From positions 248,001 through 312,000 of the forward strand of contig CAWHKW010000031.1 in NCBI GenBank assembly GCA_963829995.1: DNA of 64,000 nt, in the 5' to 3' direction. The notes under the pieces are model-generated. The model saw only the letters and a program-made list of their open reading frames with translations. It made no database searches and was not told the DNA's origin. The DNA is from JACCZX01 sp963829995. GTDB taxonomy: Bacteria; Pseudomonadota; Gammaproteobacteria; Burkholderiales; Burkholderiaceae_F. A program made the translations under genes and the position numbers. Positions 32,603 through 43,518 of the stretch are shown here, in pieces. Numbering within the stretch: position 1 is the first letter of the stretch; every line of letters begins with the position of its first letter.

Positions 32603-33033
32603 TCCGCCTGGCGTTGCCACTCGTCGAGCTGCTGTTCGGTCGGCAAAATCGGCTTGTCACGGTCCTTGCTGACCAAGCATAAAAAACCGAGCGCGCTGTC
32701 GGGCGCGGCGTAAAACTGGTGCCACGTCAGAGGATCGACGGTCACAAGATCGTGCTCGGCGATCGGCTGCACTTCGGTCCCGATGCGAACCGTACCCCGG
32801 CCGCGCAGGATCAGCACGGCGTGGGTGTGCCGGTGCTGTTCGAGCGTCGAATACCCGCCGGGCGCGATTTCGAAGTAACGCAGTTCGCTCGCGTGGTCCG
32901 GTTGCGAGAACAGTACCTGCCGCGTGATGTCCTTGAACGGCGCGCTGCCTTCGGCTTTGTATTGAAGCCGGTCGACGTCCTGCCAGCCGAAGGCGCCGGA
33001 TGGATCGTTCAGGAGTCTGCGGATCGTGCTCAT
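32599..33033 (-). CDS. Cupin protein paired with RuBisCO-like protein
   Basis: 144 residues with one cupin: TLEQHRHTHAVLILRGRG gives His ligands, and DPLTWHQFYAA the last His. The start overlaps the stop of the RuBisCO-like gene by 4 bases. In Rhodospirillum rubrum a cupin next to a RuBisCO-like protein removes methanethiol from 1-methylthioxylulose-5-phosphate in the methylthioadenosine-isoprenoid shunt; this tight pairing makes the same function likely but unproven. Confidence 0.8.
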   Translation of the reverse strand: MSTIRRLLNDPSGAFGWQDVDRLQYKAEGSAPFKDITRQVLFSQPDHASELRYFEIAPGGYSTLEQHRHTHAVLILRGRGTVRIGTEVQPIAEHDLVTVDPLTWHQFYAAPDSALGFLCLVSKDRDKPILPTEQQLDEWQRQAE

Positions 33034-34145
33034 GCGGTAACCGTCTCGGCCGCCATCGCGACCGCGTTGACGAACTCGGTGCTGCGCGCGGCCAGTTGTT
33101 CGCGCGCCGACAACAATGCACCGCCTATCAGCAGCATCGAGTCACGACCGTACTCACCGACCATCTCTGCCGCGCGGTCCACACTCATGCCTCCGGCCGG
33201 AGTAGGCAGCGCCGGCTTCAAGTCGTGCCATGGTTGGGTGTTGTTTTTGGCAATGGCGCGGCATGCCTCGCGCGAATACGAGAAGCGGCCACCATGATTC
33301 GGAAATATCACTGCGTCGGCGCCGAACAGCCGAAAGAGTTTTCCGAACAGTGCCTCGGGCGCAATGCGAAGGCCGCCCAGTGAGGGGTGAGCGATGAACA
33401 TCATGTCCTCGAACTCGCGTTTCAGACCAACCAAAGTTGCGACGCCGCACACCATCGGCGCAATCAGCACCAGTCGCACACCCTCGCTGAGTGCCAGTTC
33501 AATTTGCGCGCGCATCTGGTCGTGATGGCCGTACAGACTGGGCGCGTACAACGTGCGGCCGCCGCGGGCGGCGTTGGACTCGCTGACGGCCTGCTGGCAC
33601 GCACGTACGCGCTCGGCGAACGGCGCACTGCGTTGATTGGCCCACCCATGATCATCCTTGATCACGTCGATGCCGGCGCCTGCGAAAACTTTGCATAGGT
33701 GCACCAGCGACTCGATCGTCGAACCAATCGGCTTCAGTGCGGTGCACGTCAGCGGGCGCTCCAGCGCGCCCGTGTGGCGGCGCAGTCCGGCGATGCCCTG
33801 ATTCGGGCCGCCCCAGACGCGAGCGAATGCCGCCGGCACTTCGACATCGATCAGCTCGACGTCGGGCTGCAGCGAGGCGTTGCCGAAGAGCATGTTCATC
33901 AACTGTCCGGCATCGTCGCCGATCGTTTCAGCGCTCAAGGCCAGGCGCGCCGTGTGCGTACCGTCGTTGTTGGAGGTCACCTCGTCCACACGTGCGACGA
34001 TCGTGTCGAGTACATGCGAATCGCTGACTGAAGTCGCAAGCATCTCGATGCTTTGCTCGAGAGCGAGTTGCTGCGCTCGATGGGCGGCGTCGGGGCCTGT
34101 TACCCGCAGCCGGTACGTGGCACTGATGCGCAGCGGATCGGTCAT
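33030..34145 (-). CDS. RuBisCO-like protein (form IV)
   Basis: 371 residues from the ATG at 34145. Large-subunit motifs in order: WGGPNQGIAGLRRHTGA, CTALKPIGSTIESLV (in place of the KPK loop), DVIKDDHGWANQ with the Lys that is carbamylated in true RuBisCO, FPNHGGRFSY and PTPAGGMSVDRAAEM. The catalytic E after KDD is His here, so it is not a CO2-fixing enzyme. The downstream overlapping cupin, plus mtnA in the same window, suggests 5-methylthioribulose-1-phosphate isomerase activity. Other RuBisCO-like proteins act in apiose or tetronate catabolism, so a tree is needed. Confidence 0.88.
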   Translation of the reverse strand: MTDPLRISATYRLRVTGPDAAHRAQQLALEQSIEMLATSVSDSHVLDTIVARVDEVTSNNDGTHTARLALSAETIGDDAGQLMNMLFGNASLQPDVELIDVEVPAAFARVWGGPNQGIAGLRRHTGALERPLTCTALKPIGSTIESLVHLCKVFAGAGIDVIKDDHGWANQRSAPFAERVRACQQAVSESNAARGGRTLYAPSLYGHHDQMRAQIELALSEGVRLVLIAPMVCGVATLVGLKREFEDMMFIAHPSLGGLRIAPEALFGKLFRLFGADAVIFPNHGGRFSYSREACRAIAKNNTQPWHDLKPALPTPAGGMSVDRAAEMVGEYGRDSMLLIGGALLSAREQLAARSTEFVNAVAMAAETVTA

Positions 34146-34150
34146 GCCAG

Positions 34151-35539
<1,389 letters not shown>

Positions 35540-35630
35540 CTTCACTCCTTCGTTGGCGGTCAGTCTGAATCAGCACGCGCCAAATGTCCAAGCCCTACAA
35601 TTGCGCGTTTTTTGTCTCGCTGAGAGTGCA

Positions 35631-36083
35631 ATGCCGATTTACGCATACAAGTGCGCCGAATGCAGCCACCAAATGGATGTGATCCGGAAGGTGTCTGACC
35701 CGCCGCTGCTCGATTGCCCCAACTGCGGCAAGCCCGCGCTCGTCAAGCAAGTCACCGCGGCCGGGTTTCAGTTGAAAGGGGCCGGTTGGTACGTCACCGA
35801 TTTTCGTGACCAGGGGTCGGGCAAGAAAAAAGACGGCGCCAAGCCTGACGAAAAGGCGACGACCGAACAGGCGGCGGATTCGAAGAGCGAATCAAAGACC
35901 GAGGCCAAGAGCGATACGGGCGCCGATGCAAAAACCGCGGCGAAATCCGACGCCAAGACCGAATCGAAATCGGATTCCAAATCCGAATCAAAAACCGAAT
36001 CAAAGACAGAGAGCGGGAGTAAGTCTGCGCCTGCTCCCGCAGGACCGCCGGCGCCCAAGGGCACGTCGAGCGGTACAGGGTGA
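35631..36083 (+). CDS. FmdB-family zinc-ribbon protein with low-complexity tail
   Basis: 150 residues. The first 60 are the FmdB regulatory domain (MPIYAYKCAECSHQMDVI and LLDCPNCGKPALVKQ: two CxxC knuckles). The rest is a Lys/Ser/Glu-rich repeat of the type KSESKTE that ends in PAPAGPPAPKG. The order FmdB - DUF502 - aspS is typical of betaproteobacteria. Confidence 0.92.
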   Translation: MPIYAYKCAECSHQMDVIRKVSDPPLLDCPNCGKPALVKQVTAAGFQLKGAGWYVTDFRDQGSGKKKDGAKPDEKATTEQAADSKSESKTEAKSDTGADAKTAAKSDAKTESKSDSKSESKTESKTESGSKSAPAPAGPPAPKGTSSGTG

Positions 36084-36092
36084 CGCTGGCGC

Positions 36093-36770
36093 ATGTTCAA
36101 AAAATATCTAATCGCCGGGTTGCTGGTGTGGATCCCGCTGGCGATCACCTTTTGGCTGCTCGATGTGATTATCAGCACGATGGATCAGACGCTGCTGTTG
36201 CTGCCCACAAGCTGGCGGCCGGACGCGCTGTTGCCGTTTCATATCCCTGGCATCGGGTTGCTGTTGTCGCTGCTGATCGTGCTGGCGACCGGCGTGCTCG
36301 CCGCCAACATCATCGGCGAGCGGCTCCTGCGCTGGTGGCACGGCTTGCTGAACCGGATCCCGATCGTGCGCTCGATTTATTCGAGCGTGAAACAGATTTC
36401 GGACACGCTGCTGGCGACGCGCGGCCAATCGTTTCGCAAAGTCGTGATGATCGAGTTTCCGCAGCGTGGCCAGTGGACACTCGCCTTCGTCGTCGGATCT
36501 CCCGGTCCCACGATTGTCGCGGCGACGGCGGCGGACGCAATCACTGTGTATGTGCCGACGGCGCCGAATCCGACGTCGGGATACGTGCTGGTAGTCCGTC
36601 CGGAAGAGGTGCGCGAGGTCGACATCAGCGTGGACGATGCACTGAAGTTCCACGTCTCGCTCGGCGTGGTGCCGCCGCGGTTGAGCGCCCGTACGCAGCG
36701 CTCGGCGTTAACCGCGGCGGGGCCGCCAACCAAGCCGGCGGCGGTTGAGACAACCAGCCATCTTGATTAA
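36093..36770 (+). CDS. DUF502 membrane protein
   Basis: 225 residues with two N-terminal membrane spans (LIAGLLVWIPLAITFWLL and GIGLLLSLLIVLATGVLA) and the conserved stretch RIPIVRSIYSSVKQISDTLL. The cytoplasmic role is unknown. It is 9 bases after FmdB and upstream of aspS. Confidence 0.92.
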   Translation: MFKKYLIAGLLVWIPLAITFWLLDVIISTMDQTLLLLPTSWRPDALLPFHIPGIGLLLSLLIVLATGVLAANIIGERLLRWWHGLLNRIPIVRSIYSSVKQISDTLLATRGQSFRKVVMIEFPQRGQWTLAFVVGSPGPTIVAATAADAITVYVPTAPNPTSGYVLVVRPEEVREVDISVDDALKFHVSLGVVPPRLSARTQRSALTAAGPPTKPAAVETTSHLD

Positions 36771-36802
36771 GCTGCGGGCCATGTCGACGAAAATACGTTT
36801 CA

Positions 36803-36930
36803 CGCTGGCCGTCGCTTCGAATCGAAACCGCTAGGGTCGGACGGCCAGCGACCGTTCGACCCGCGTGCCGCCCGGCACGCAACACGCTGCAAACCCACAA
36901 CCAAGTTGCCGGACCGCGAAGCGGGCCGGC
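36803..36930 (+). promoter_or_regulatory. Three-hairpin leader of aspS
   Basis: An 11-bp inverted repeat (CGCTGGCCGTC ... GACGGCCAGCG) at 36803-36850, a 7-bp stem GCGTGCC/GGCACGC at 36863-36880, and a 9-bp stem at 36908-36930 with one mismatch and a GAA loop. CCGGCTCCC is then repeated directly on both sides of a short AT stretch before the start codon. This may be regulatory or only mRNA structure. Confidence 0.35.
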
Positions 36931-36960
36931 TCCCTGAATATTTAACCGGCTCCCCTGACC

Positions 36961-38772
36961 ATGAAGAGAACCGAATACGCGGGCCTGGTGGACGCCAAGT
37001 TCATCGGCCAAACGATCACCCTGTTTGGCTGGGTCCATCGACGACGTGACCATGGCGGCGTCATTTTCATCGACCTCAGAGATCGCGAAGGATTGCTGCA
37101 GGTCGTGTGCGATCCCGATCGAGCCGAAGTGTTTGCATCGGCCGAGAAAGTGCGCAGCGAATACTGCCTGCAGATCGTCGGAACGGTGCGCCGCCGTCCC
37201 GAGGGAACCGTCAACACGGCGTTGACGTCGGGTGAGATTGAAGTCTTGTGCGAGCAGCTCACGATTCTCAACTCCTCGGTGCCGATCCCGTTTCAGCTCG
37301 ATGACGACAATCTGTCGGAAACCACGCGGCTGACTCATCGCGTGCTCGATCTGCGGCGGCCGGAGATGCAGAAAAACATGATGCTGCGTTATCGCGTCAC
37401 GATGGCGGTGCGCAAGTATCTGGACGCTGCGGGCTTTATCGACATCGAAACGCCGATGCTGACCCGCAGCACGCCCGAGGGCGCCCGCGACTATCTGGTG
37501 CCGTCGCGCGTTCATCCGGGGGCGTTTTTCGCGCTGCCCCAGTCGCCGCAGCTTTTCAAGCAACTGCTGATGGTCGCGGGCTTCGACCGCTACTACCAGA
37601 TCGTCAAATGCTTTCGCGACGAGGACTTGCGCGCCGACCGCCAGCCCGAGTTCACGCAGATCGATATCGAGACTTCGTTTTTGGACGAAGCCGAGGTTCG
37701 CGCCACGATGGAGCAGATGATCCGAGCGGTGTTCGAAGAGGTGCTCGCGGTCAAGCTGCCGCAGCCGTTTCCGGTGATGACGCACGCGGATGCGATGCGG
37801 CTGTACGGCTCCGACAAGCCCGATCTTCGGATCGGCTTGCAGCTAACGGAACTGACCGACGTGATGCGTGACGTCGAGTTCAAGGTGTTCAAGGCGGCCA
37901 CCGAGATGAAGGACGGCAGGGTCTTCGCTTTGCGCATCCCCGGCGGCGGCGAGTTGCCGCGCTCGGAGATCGACGGCTACACGGACTTTGTGAAGATTTA
38001 CGGCGCCAAAGGTCTTGCTTACATCAAAGTCAATCAGGCGGCGCAAGGGCGGGCCGGACTTCAAAGCCCGATCATCAAGAATCTGCACGATGCTGCGCTG
38101 ACGGAGATCATCAAACGCACCGGTTCGAAAGATGGCGACCTGATTTTCTTTGGCGCTGACCGTGCCAAGGTCGTCTTCGACGCGCTCGGTGCGCTGCGCA
38201 CGAAAATCGGACACAGCGAGTTCGGGCGCGACCGCGGGCTGGCGAGCGAAGGCTGGCAGCCGCTCTGGGTGGTGGACTTTCCGATGTTCGAGTTCGACGA
38301 GGAGGCGCAGCGCTACGTGGCCGCGCATCATCCGTTTACGAGTCCGAAGGATGGGCACGAAGACTATTTGGCGACCGATCCCGCGCAAGCGCTCGCCAAG
38401 GCGTATGACTTCGTGCTCAACGGCTGGGAAATCGGCGGCGGCTCAATCCGGATTCATCGCGAGGAGGTTCAAAGCAAAGTGTTCCGCGCGCTGAAGATCG
38501 GCGCCGAAGAGGCGGGCGCCAAGTTCGGGTTTCTGCTCGACGCGCTGCAGTATGGCGCGCCGCCTCACGGCGGCGTCGCGTTCGGACTGGACCGGCTGGT
38601 TGCCATGATGGCCGGCGCCGAATCGATTCGCGATGTGATCGCGTTTCCAAAGACGCAACGCGCTCAGGACTTGCTGACGCAGGCGCCCAGCACGGTCGAT
38701 GAGAAGCAGCTGCGCGAACTTCATATTCGGGTGCGCGGCGAAGCGAAGGCGGCGGAGCCACGAATCGCGTAG
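36961..38772 (+). CDS. aspS: Aspartyl-tRNA synthetase
   Basis: 603 residues, full length bacterial-type AspRS. An OB-fold anticodon domain (TITLFGWVHRRRDHGGVIFI) is followed by class II motifs: RYRVTMAVRKYLDAAGFIDI, the flipping loop with TPEGARDYLVP, FRDEDLRADRQPEFTQID and the C-terminal GGVAFGLDRLVAMMAG. The GAD insertion lies near residues 290-420. nudB begins on its stop codon. Confidence 0.97.
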   Translation: MKRTEYAGLVDAKFIGQTITLFGWVHRRRDHGGVIFIDLRDREGLLQVVCDPDRAEVFASAEKVRSEYCLQIVGTVRRRPEGTVNTALTSGEIEVLCEQLTILNSSVPIPFQLDDDNLSETTRLTHRVLDLRRPEMQKNMMLRYRVTMAVRKYLDAAGFIDIETPMLTRSTPEGARDYLVPSRVHPGAFFALPQSPQLFKQLLMVAGFDRYYQIVKCFRDEDLRADRQPEFTQIDIETSFLDEAEVRATMEQMIRAVFEEVLAVKLPQPFPVMTHADAMRLYGSDKPDLRIGLQLTELTDVMRDVEFKVFKAATEMKDGRVFALRIPGGGELPRSEIDGYTDFVKIYGAKGLAYIKVNQAAQGRAGLQSPIIKNLHDAALTEIIKRTGSKDGDLIFFGADRAKVVFDALGALRTKIGHSEFGRDRGLASEGWQPLWVVDFPMFEFDEEAQRYVAAHHPFTSPKDGHEDYLATDPAQALAKAYDFVLNGWEIGGGSIRIHREEVQSKVFRALKIGAEEAGAKFGFLLDALQYGAPPHGGVAFGLDRLVAMMAGAESIRDVIAFPKTQRAQDLLTQAPSTVDEKQLRELHIRVRGEAKAAEPRIA

Positions 38773-39242
38773 TGCGCGCCGTCAACGCGCCAATGAAGAT
38801 TCCGGAGTCGGTGCTGGTGGTTGTCTACACGCCGGCACTCGATGTGCTCATCATCGAGCGTGCCGATCATCCAGGATTCTGGCAGTCGATCACCGGAAGC
38901 AAGGCGACCTTCGACGAGCCGCTGCGCACGACCTGCGTGCGTGAGGTGGCCGAAGAGACGGGCCTTACGGTGTCAGAGGGGCAGCTCGAAGACTGGGAAG
39001 TCAGCCATAGTTTCGTCATTTACGAACACTGGCGTCATCGCTACGCGACGGGCGTTACCCATAATACGGAGCATGTCTTTGGACTCTGCCTGCCGCACCG
39101 CTTCGAGCCCCACCTCAATCCGGTCGAACACATCCGACATCGATGGCTCGACTGGCGCGCCGCGGCCGATGCGTGTTTTTCGTGGACCAATGCCGAGAGC
39201 ATCCGGCGGCTGGGGCAACTGGAGACGAATCGCAGCGCTTAG
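38772..39242 (+). CDS. nudB: Dihydroneopterin triphosphate diphosphatase (Nudix)
   Basis: 156 residues from a GTG that overlaps the aspS stop (TAGTG); the ATG at 38793 is an alternative. The Nudix helix is EPLRTTCVREVAEETGL. Length and position after aspS match NudB, the folate-pathway pyrophosphatase that removes pyrophosphate from dihydroneopterin triphosphate. Confidence 0.88.
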   Translation: MRAVNAPMKIPESVLVVVYTPALDVLIIERADHPGFWQSITGSKATFDEPLRTTCVREVAEETGLTVSEGQLEDWEVSHSFVIYEHWRHRYATGVTHNTEHVFGLCLPHRFEPHLNPVEHIRHRWLDWRAAADACFSWTNAESIRRLGQLETNRSA

Positions 39243-39243
39243 C

Positions 39244-39840
39244 ATGTCGCTGGCAGGTTTTTTCGGTTCGCCATCAAGCGGGGTTGCGCAGCAGTTGCCG
39301 ATCGTGACCGTCGAGCGTGAAGGCGACACGTTCTACGTGCGGGCACGCGCGAGCGTGGCGGTCGATCCACGCGTTGCCTGGGACACGATCACCGACTACG
39401 AGCATATGCGCGACTTTCTGCCGAACATCGAGCGGTCCAAGGTGATCGCGCGCAGCGGCACGCGCATGACCGTCGAACACGTGGGGCAATTTCCACTCTT
39501 CTTTTTCGATGTTCCGGTTCGGGTGCGCCTCGTGGTCGTGCAGCAGCCGTTCGAGCGCATCGTCGCGCGCTCCGAGCCCGGCGAGGTAGACGGGGCGCCG
39601 CAAACATTGCGCTCGTTTATGGGCCGCTACGACCTGGCGGTGATCAGTATCGAACGCCGTGCCGGGGTGCGGTTGGAGTACGAATCGCAATTCGAACTGG
39701 CCGAGCCTTTGCCGCCGATCATCGGCGACCTGTTCGGCACCGCGATGGTTACGAAGACTGTGCGCCTGCAGTTCGAGGCGATGGTGCGCGAGATGGTGCG
39801 GCGGCAGGCGGGCCGTCCTTCAATCGAAAAGTCGCAGTGA
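39244..39840 (+). CDS. SRPBCC/START-like protein
   Basis: 198 residues. The segment ARASVAVDPRVAWDTITDYE and RDFLPNIERSKVIARSG is the opening of polyketide cyclase/START-like lipid-binding folds. It starts right after nudB, and the next gene overlaps its stop (GTGA). Ligand unknown. Confidence 0.8.
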   Translation: MSLAGFFGSPSSGVAQQLPIVTVEREGDTFYVRARASVAVDPRVAWDTITDYEHMRDFLPNIERSKVIARSGTRMTVEHVGQFPLFFFDVPVRVRLVVVQQPFERIVARSEPGEVDGAPQTLRSFMGRYDLAVISIERRAGVRLEYESQFELAEPLPPIIGDLFGTAMVTKTVRLQFEAMVREMVRRQAGRPSIEKSQ

Positions 39841-41297
39841 GTCGGATGGCAGCGGGCGTCGCCGTAAGCCGGTCCATGCTGCTCGCGCTGGCGGTTGCAC
39901 TAGCCGGCTGCGCGAGCGTAGATCCCTACGCAGCGCCACCGATGGTGCATCACTTGCAGCGCGATGACGTGCTCGGCTACTGCGCGAGGCTGTTCGCCGA
40001 CATTGATCGCCGCATCGACTCCCTCGGAGTACGCGACGCCGAAGCGCGGCGGATCGCCGGATTTCCGTATCTGCGTATCGACCGCTTTAACGCGGTGCTT
40101 GGGCAGCGTGCGACGGGCGCGGCGCAAGATCAAGCGTGGCGCGCCCGACTGCAACAGCTCGATGAAGCGGCCCGCGCCACCGAGCTGGCCAACGCCGCGT
40201 TGAGCATCGAGGATCTGCCGCGATGCCGAGGCTTGCTTGGCACGGCCGATGCAGCCGCCTTTGGAGAGCTGCGCGGGTCGGCTCAAGTGCCGGACGACTA
40301 CAGCATCAGCATGCGGACGCTCGGTCTGTATCCGCTTACCCGCCTGCCTTTTGCGGCGGGCATCGCGCGCTGGCATGCTGAAACCCGCTCGGCGTTTGCG
40401 ACGCCGATCGAAACGCTGCCGATCCGGGGCCAACTGCGGCGTTATGGCCCGCCGCCAAGCGGTTCAAAACCGGCGCCACAGCCGAGCCTCGATGCGCTCG
40501 GCGTTCCCGTTTTCTCCGCAGCGCAGGCAGCGGCTCTCTTTCTCCGGCACGCGCCGATGCTGGAGATCGACGTAGCCGGCGAGTTCGACCGCATGGGTGC
40601 GCTGACTCTTGGTGTTGACGATCAAGTCATCGTCGACGCGGCTGCGCCCATCGTCTACACGCGCCTGGCCTACACGCTGCTCGGGGGCTTGATTCATCCG
40701 CAGTTGGTCTACACATTCTGGTTCAGCGAGCGTCCGCCCTCGTCCGACGGCGCGTTCGACCTGCTGGCGGGCAAACTCGACGGGGTCGTTTGGCGCGTGA
40801 CGTTGGATTCGGCCGGCGAGGCGCTGGTATATGACAGCATGCACGCGTGCGGCTGTTATCACCTGTTCTTTCCGACTGAGAAAGTGGTGGCGCGTGATTT
40901 GCCTGAAACCCTCGATGAAACTCTGTTCGTTCCGCAAGCCGCACCGCCCGCGCAGCCAGGTGAGAAAGTCGTGCTGCGATTGGAGTCCGGTACACACTAC
41001 CTGCAGCGTGTGTCAATGACACCCGAAACACGAACAGCCGATGCGGTGACCTACCAGCTGCAGGACGAGCGGATGCTGACGACCTTGCCGCGCCGCGGCG
41101 GAGGCTCTCGAAGTGTCTACGACTTCGATGGCTTGATTCCCGGCAGCGAGCGCGCCGAGCGCTGGTTTTTCTGGCCGATGGGCATTGAATCGGCTGGGCA
41201 GATGCGCCAATGGGGGCGCCACGCGACGGCGTTCATCGGCCGGCGTCATTTCGACGACCCCCTGCTTTTCGACGCTTACTTCGAAGTCCGCCGCTGA
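39837..41297 (+). CDS. Large lipoprotein of unknown function
   Basis: 486 residues; a GTG at 39837 overlaps the previous stop and an ATG at 39846 is equally possible. The signal ends with lipobox LAGC. The mature protein is acidic-neutral with segments LVYTFWFSERPPSSDGAFDL and YDSMHACGCYHLFFPTEK, where CxC may bind metal or form a disulfide. I do not recognise a characterised family. Confidence 0.8.
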   Translation: MSRMAAGVAVSRSMLLALAVALAGCASVDPYAAPPMVHHLQRDDVLGYCARLFADIDRRIDSLGVRDAEARRIAGFPYLRIDRFNAVLGQRATGAAQDQAWRARLQQLDEAARATELANAALSIEDLPRCRGLLGTADAAAFGELRGSAQVPDDYSISMRTLGLYPLTRLPFAAGIARWHAETRSAFATPIETLPIRGQLRRYGPPPSGSKPAPQPSLDALGVPVFSAAQAAALFLRHAPMLEIDVAGEFDRMGALTLGVDDQVIVDAAAPIVYTRLAYTLLGGLIHPQLVYTFWFSERPPSSDGAFDLLAGKLDGVVWRVTLDSAGEALVYDSMHACGCYHLFFPTEKVVARDLPETLDETLFVPQAAPPAQPGEKVVLRLESGTHYLQRVSMTPETRTADAVTYQLQDERMLTTLPRRGGGSRSVYDFDGLIPGSERAERWFFWPMGIESAGQMRQWGRHATAFIGRRHFDDPLLFDAYFEVRR

Positions 41298-41336
41298 GAG
41301 AATAGAAATCCGCTGTAGCGAAAAAAACACGCATCC

Positions 41337-42149
41337 ATGAAGATTCGAGTCGCGACTTACAACATTCACAAGGGCGTCAGCGGCAGCTTGCGCAAAAGAG
41401 TGCGCATTCACGACGTGAAGCTCGCGCTGCATTCGATGGACGCCGATATCGTGTTCCTGCAGGAAGTGCAGGAAAAGAACGACCGCATGTCCAAGCACAA
41501 CGGCTATCCCCAAGGTACTCAGCTCGACTTCTTGTGCACCGGCAGTTACTTGCATCGAGCGTATGGGATGAACGCGGTGTACCCGCACGGCCATCATGGC
41601 AACGCAATCGTTTCGCGCCACGCGATCGGCCGCCATCTGAATCACGACATTTCGGACCACGCGCTTGAAAGACGTGGGTTGCTGCACGCGATATCGCATT
41701 TCGAAACAAGCAAGGGCGCCCTCGATGTGCATCTGATCAATACGCACTTTGGTCTGATCAAGCGCAGCCGGGTGCGGCAGGCCGAGTTCCTGATTGACTT
41801 CGTCAGGTCGGAAGTGCCGAAGGGAGCACCACTGATCATTGCCGGCGATTTCAACGACTGGCAGCGTGGGGTTGACGAAGTGCTGCATAGCGAGCTCGAC
41901 GTGTTCGAGGCGGCATCCGAATTCAATCGCCGCCAGTCGAAGCCGCGGCTACGCGACCGGCTCGTGCCGTGGCGCGAGCTGCCACGCTCGCACACGGCAC
42001 GCACGTATCCGAGCATGATGCCGTGGCTGCAACTGGACCGCATTTACGTGCGTGGCTTCAAGATCAACGATGTGCGTGTGCCCAAGGGGGTTGAATGGGC
42101 ACAGCGCTCCGACCACATGCCACTGATCGCGGACATGGAAGTGGCGTGA
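41337..42149 (+). CDS. Endonuclease/exonuclease/phosphatase-family protein
   Basis: 270 residues. The EEP fold is shown by RVATYNIHKGVSG, VFLQEVQEKND, GDFNDWQRGV and the terminal RSDHMPLIADME. It is co-directional with and just before clsB, the usual arrangement in Burkholderiales; related proteins work on DNA or phosphoesters, and a lipid-linked role is possible. Confidence 0.9.
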   Translation: MKIRVATYNIHKGVSGSLRKRVRIHDVKLALHSMDADIVFLQEVQEKNDRMSKHNGYPQGTQLDFLCTGSYLHRAYGMNAVYPHGHHGNAIVSRHAIGRHLNHDISDHALERRGLLHAISHFETSKGALDVHLINTHFGLIKRSRVRQAEFLIDFVRSEVPKGAPLIIAGDFNDWQRGVDEVLHSELDVFEAASEFNRRQSKPRLRDRLVPWRELPRSHTARTYPSMMPWLQLDRIYVRGFKINDVRVPKGVEWAQRSDHMPLIADMEVA

Positions 42150-42225
42150 GGTTTCCGCGTCGCCACATGAGCCCGGTGGGCGGGACTGCGCACAGCGCCA
42201 AGGGTGCGTCCGTCGGCTTATCGAA

Positions 42226-43497
42226 ATGAACGACGAGGCGTTGCGCGAGCCGCTGCCCGTTGCGCGGCGTGCGCAGCGCGCGCTTCGAAAACTGTCGACC
42301 AGCACCCGGCCGCTCGTCTATGGCGGCAATCGAATCGAACTGCTGAAAAATGGCGAGCAATACTTCCCGCGCCTGCTAGCCGCGATCGACAGTGCCAGGC
42401 AGTCGATCTACATCGAAACCTACATTTTCGAGCTCGATAACGTTGGAGAGAAAGTCAGCGATGCCCTGGCAGCAGCGGCGCAACGCGGCGTCGCGGTGCA
42501 TCTTCTTATCGATGGGTTCGGATCGCAAACTACCGCCGACGCGCTGATTGCGCGGCTGAAGCCGCACGGCGCGAAGGTGATCGTATTCCGGCGCACCCGA
42601 TGGTGGCGGCTGGACCGGCGGCTTCTACGCCGGCTGCACCGCAAAGTCGCCCTGTTCGACGATCGGGTGGCATTCATCGGCGGCATCAACATCATCGACG
42701 ATCATCATCATCCGGATCCCGAGCCGGTGCGCGCCGGTCTCGGTCCCCGCTTCGACTTTGCGGTCGCGTGCGAAGGCCCGCTAGTGGCGGCGGTTTCCTT
42801 TACGGTGACGAGGCTCTGGTGGACGGTGTCGGTGCTGCAGTTGAAGCGCAGGCCCGCCACACGGCCCGAACCGGTGCGGCCCGAGTTGATTGAGCCGGTA
42901 GCGGGCGAACAAACGGGCGTCCGCGCTGCGCTGTTGTTGCGCGATAACCTGCGCAACCGCCGCACGATCGAGCGCGCCTACCTGGATGCATTCGCGCATG
43001 CTCGGCACGATGTGCTGATTGCAAATGCGTACTTTCTTCCGGGCAGGAAGTTTCGCGACGCGTTGTGCGATTTGGCACGAGGTGGCGTGCGGGTGCGGCT
43101 GCTGTTACAGGGCCGAGTCGAGTACCGGTTGCAGCACTACGCACAGCAGGCGCTCTATGGGGACTTGGTCAAGTTCGGAATCGAAATATACGAATACACG
43201 CCGAGCTACTTGCACGCCAAGGTCGCGGTCGTCGATCAAAAGTGGGCGACGGTCGGATCGAGCAATATCGACCCGTACAGCCTTTTGTTGGCGCGTGAGG
43301 CGAACGTGGCGGTGTACGACGAAACCTTCGCAGGCGACCTGCAACGTGCACTCGAAGAGGCCATCGCCAATGATTCCAGTGTGGTCGATGCCGCGGCGTG
43401 CGCTCGGCGCAGCCGCTTGCAGCAAGCGTTGAGTTGGGCGGCGTATCAACTGGTACGGGTGCTGACGATGGTCGCTACGCGCCGCGCCGACGGTTAG
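42226..43497 (+). CDS. clsB: Cardiolipin synthase B
   Basis: 423 residues with two PLD motifs: HRKVALFDDRVAFIGGIN and HAKVAVVDQKWATVGSSNID. It joins phospholipids to make cardiolipin at the inner membrane. FFPRLLAAIDSARQSI-type spacing (here YFPRLLAAIDSARQSIYIET) and YTPSYLHAK are standard for ClsB. Confidence 0.92.
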   Translation: MNDEALREPLPVARRAQRALRKLSTSTRPLVYGGNRIELLKNGEQYFPRLLAAIDSARQSIYIETYIFELDNVGEKVSDALAAAAQRGVAVHLLIDGFGSQTTADALIARLKPHGAKVIVFRRTRWWRLDRRLLRRLHRKVALFDDRVAFIGGINIIDDHHHPDPEPVRAGLGPRFDFAVACEGPLVAAVSFTVTRLWWTVSVLQLKRRPATRPEPVRPELIEPVAGEQTGVRAALLLRDNLRNRRTIERAYLDAFAHARHDVLIANAYFLPGRKFRDALCDLARGGVRVRLLLQGRVEYRLQHYAQQALYGDLVKFGIEIYEYTPSYLHAKVAVVDQKWATVGSSNIDPYSLLLAREANVAVYDETFAGDLQRALEEAIANDSSVVDAAACARRSRLQQALSWAAYQLVRVLTMVATRRADG

Positions 43498-43518
43498 CCT
43501 TCCGCTGTTTAGTTGCAA

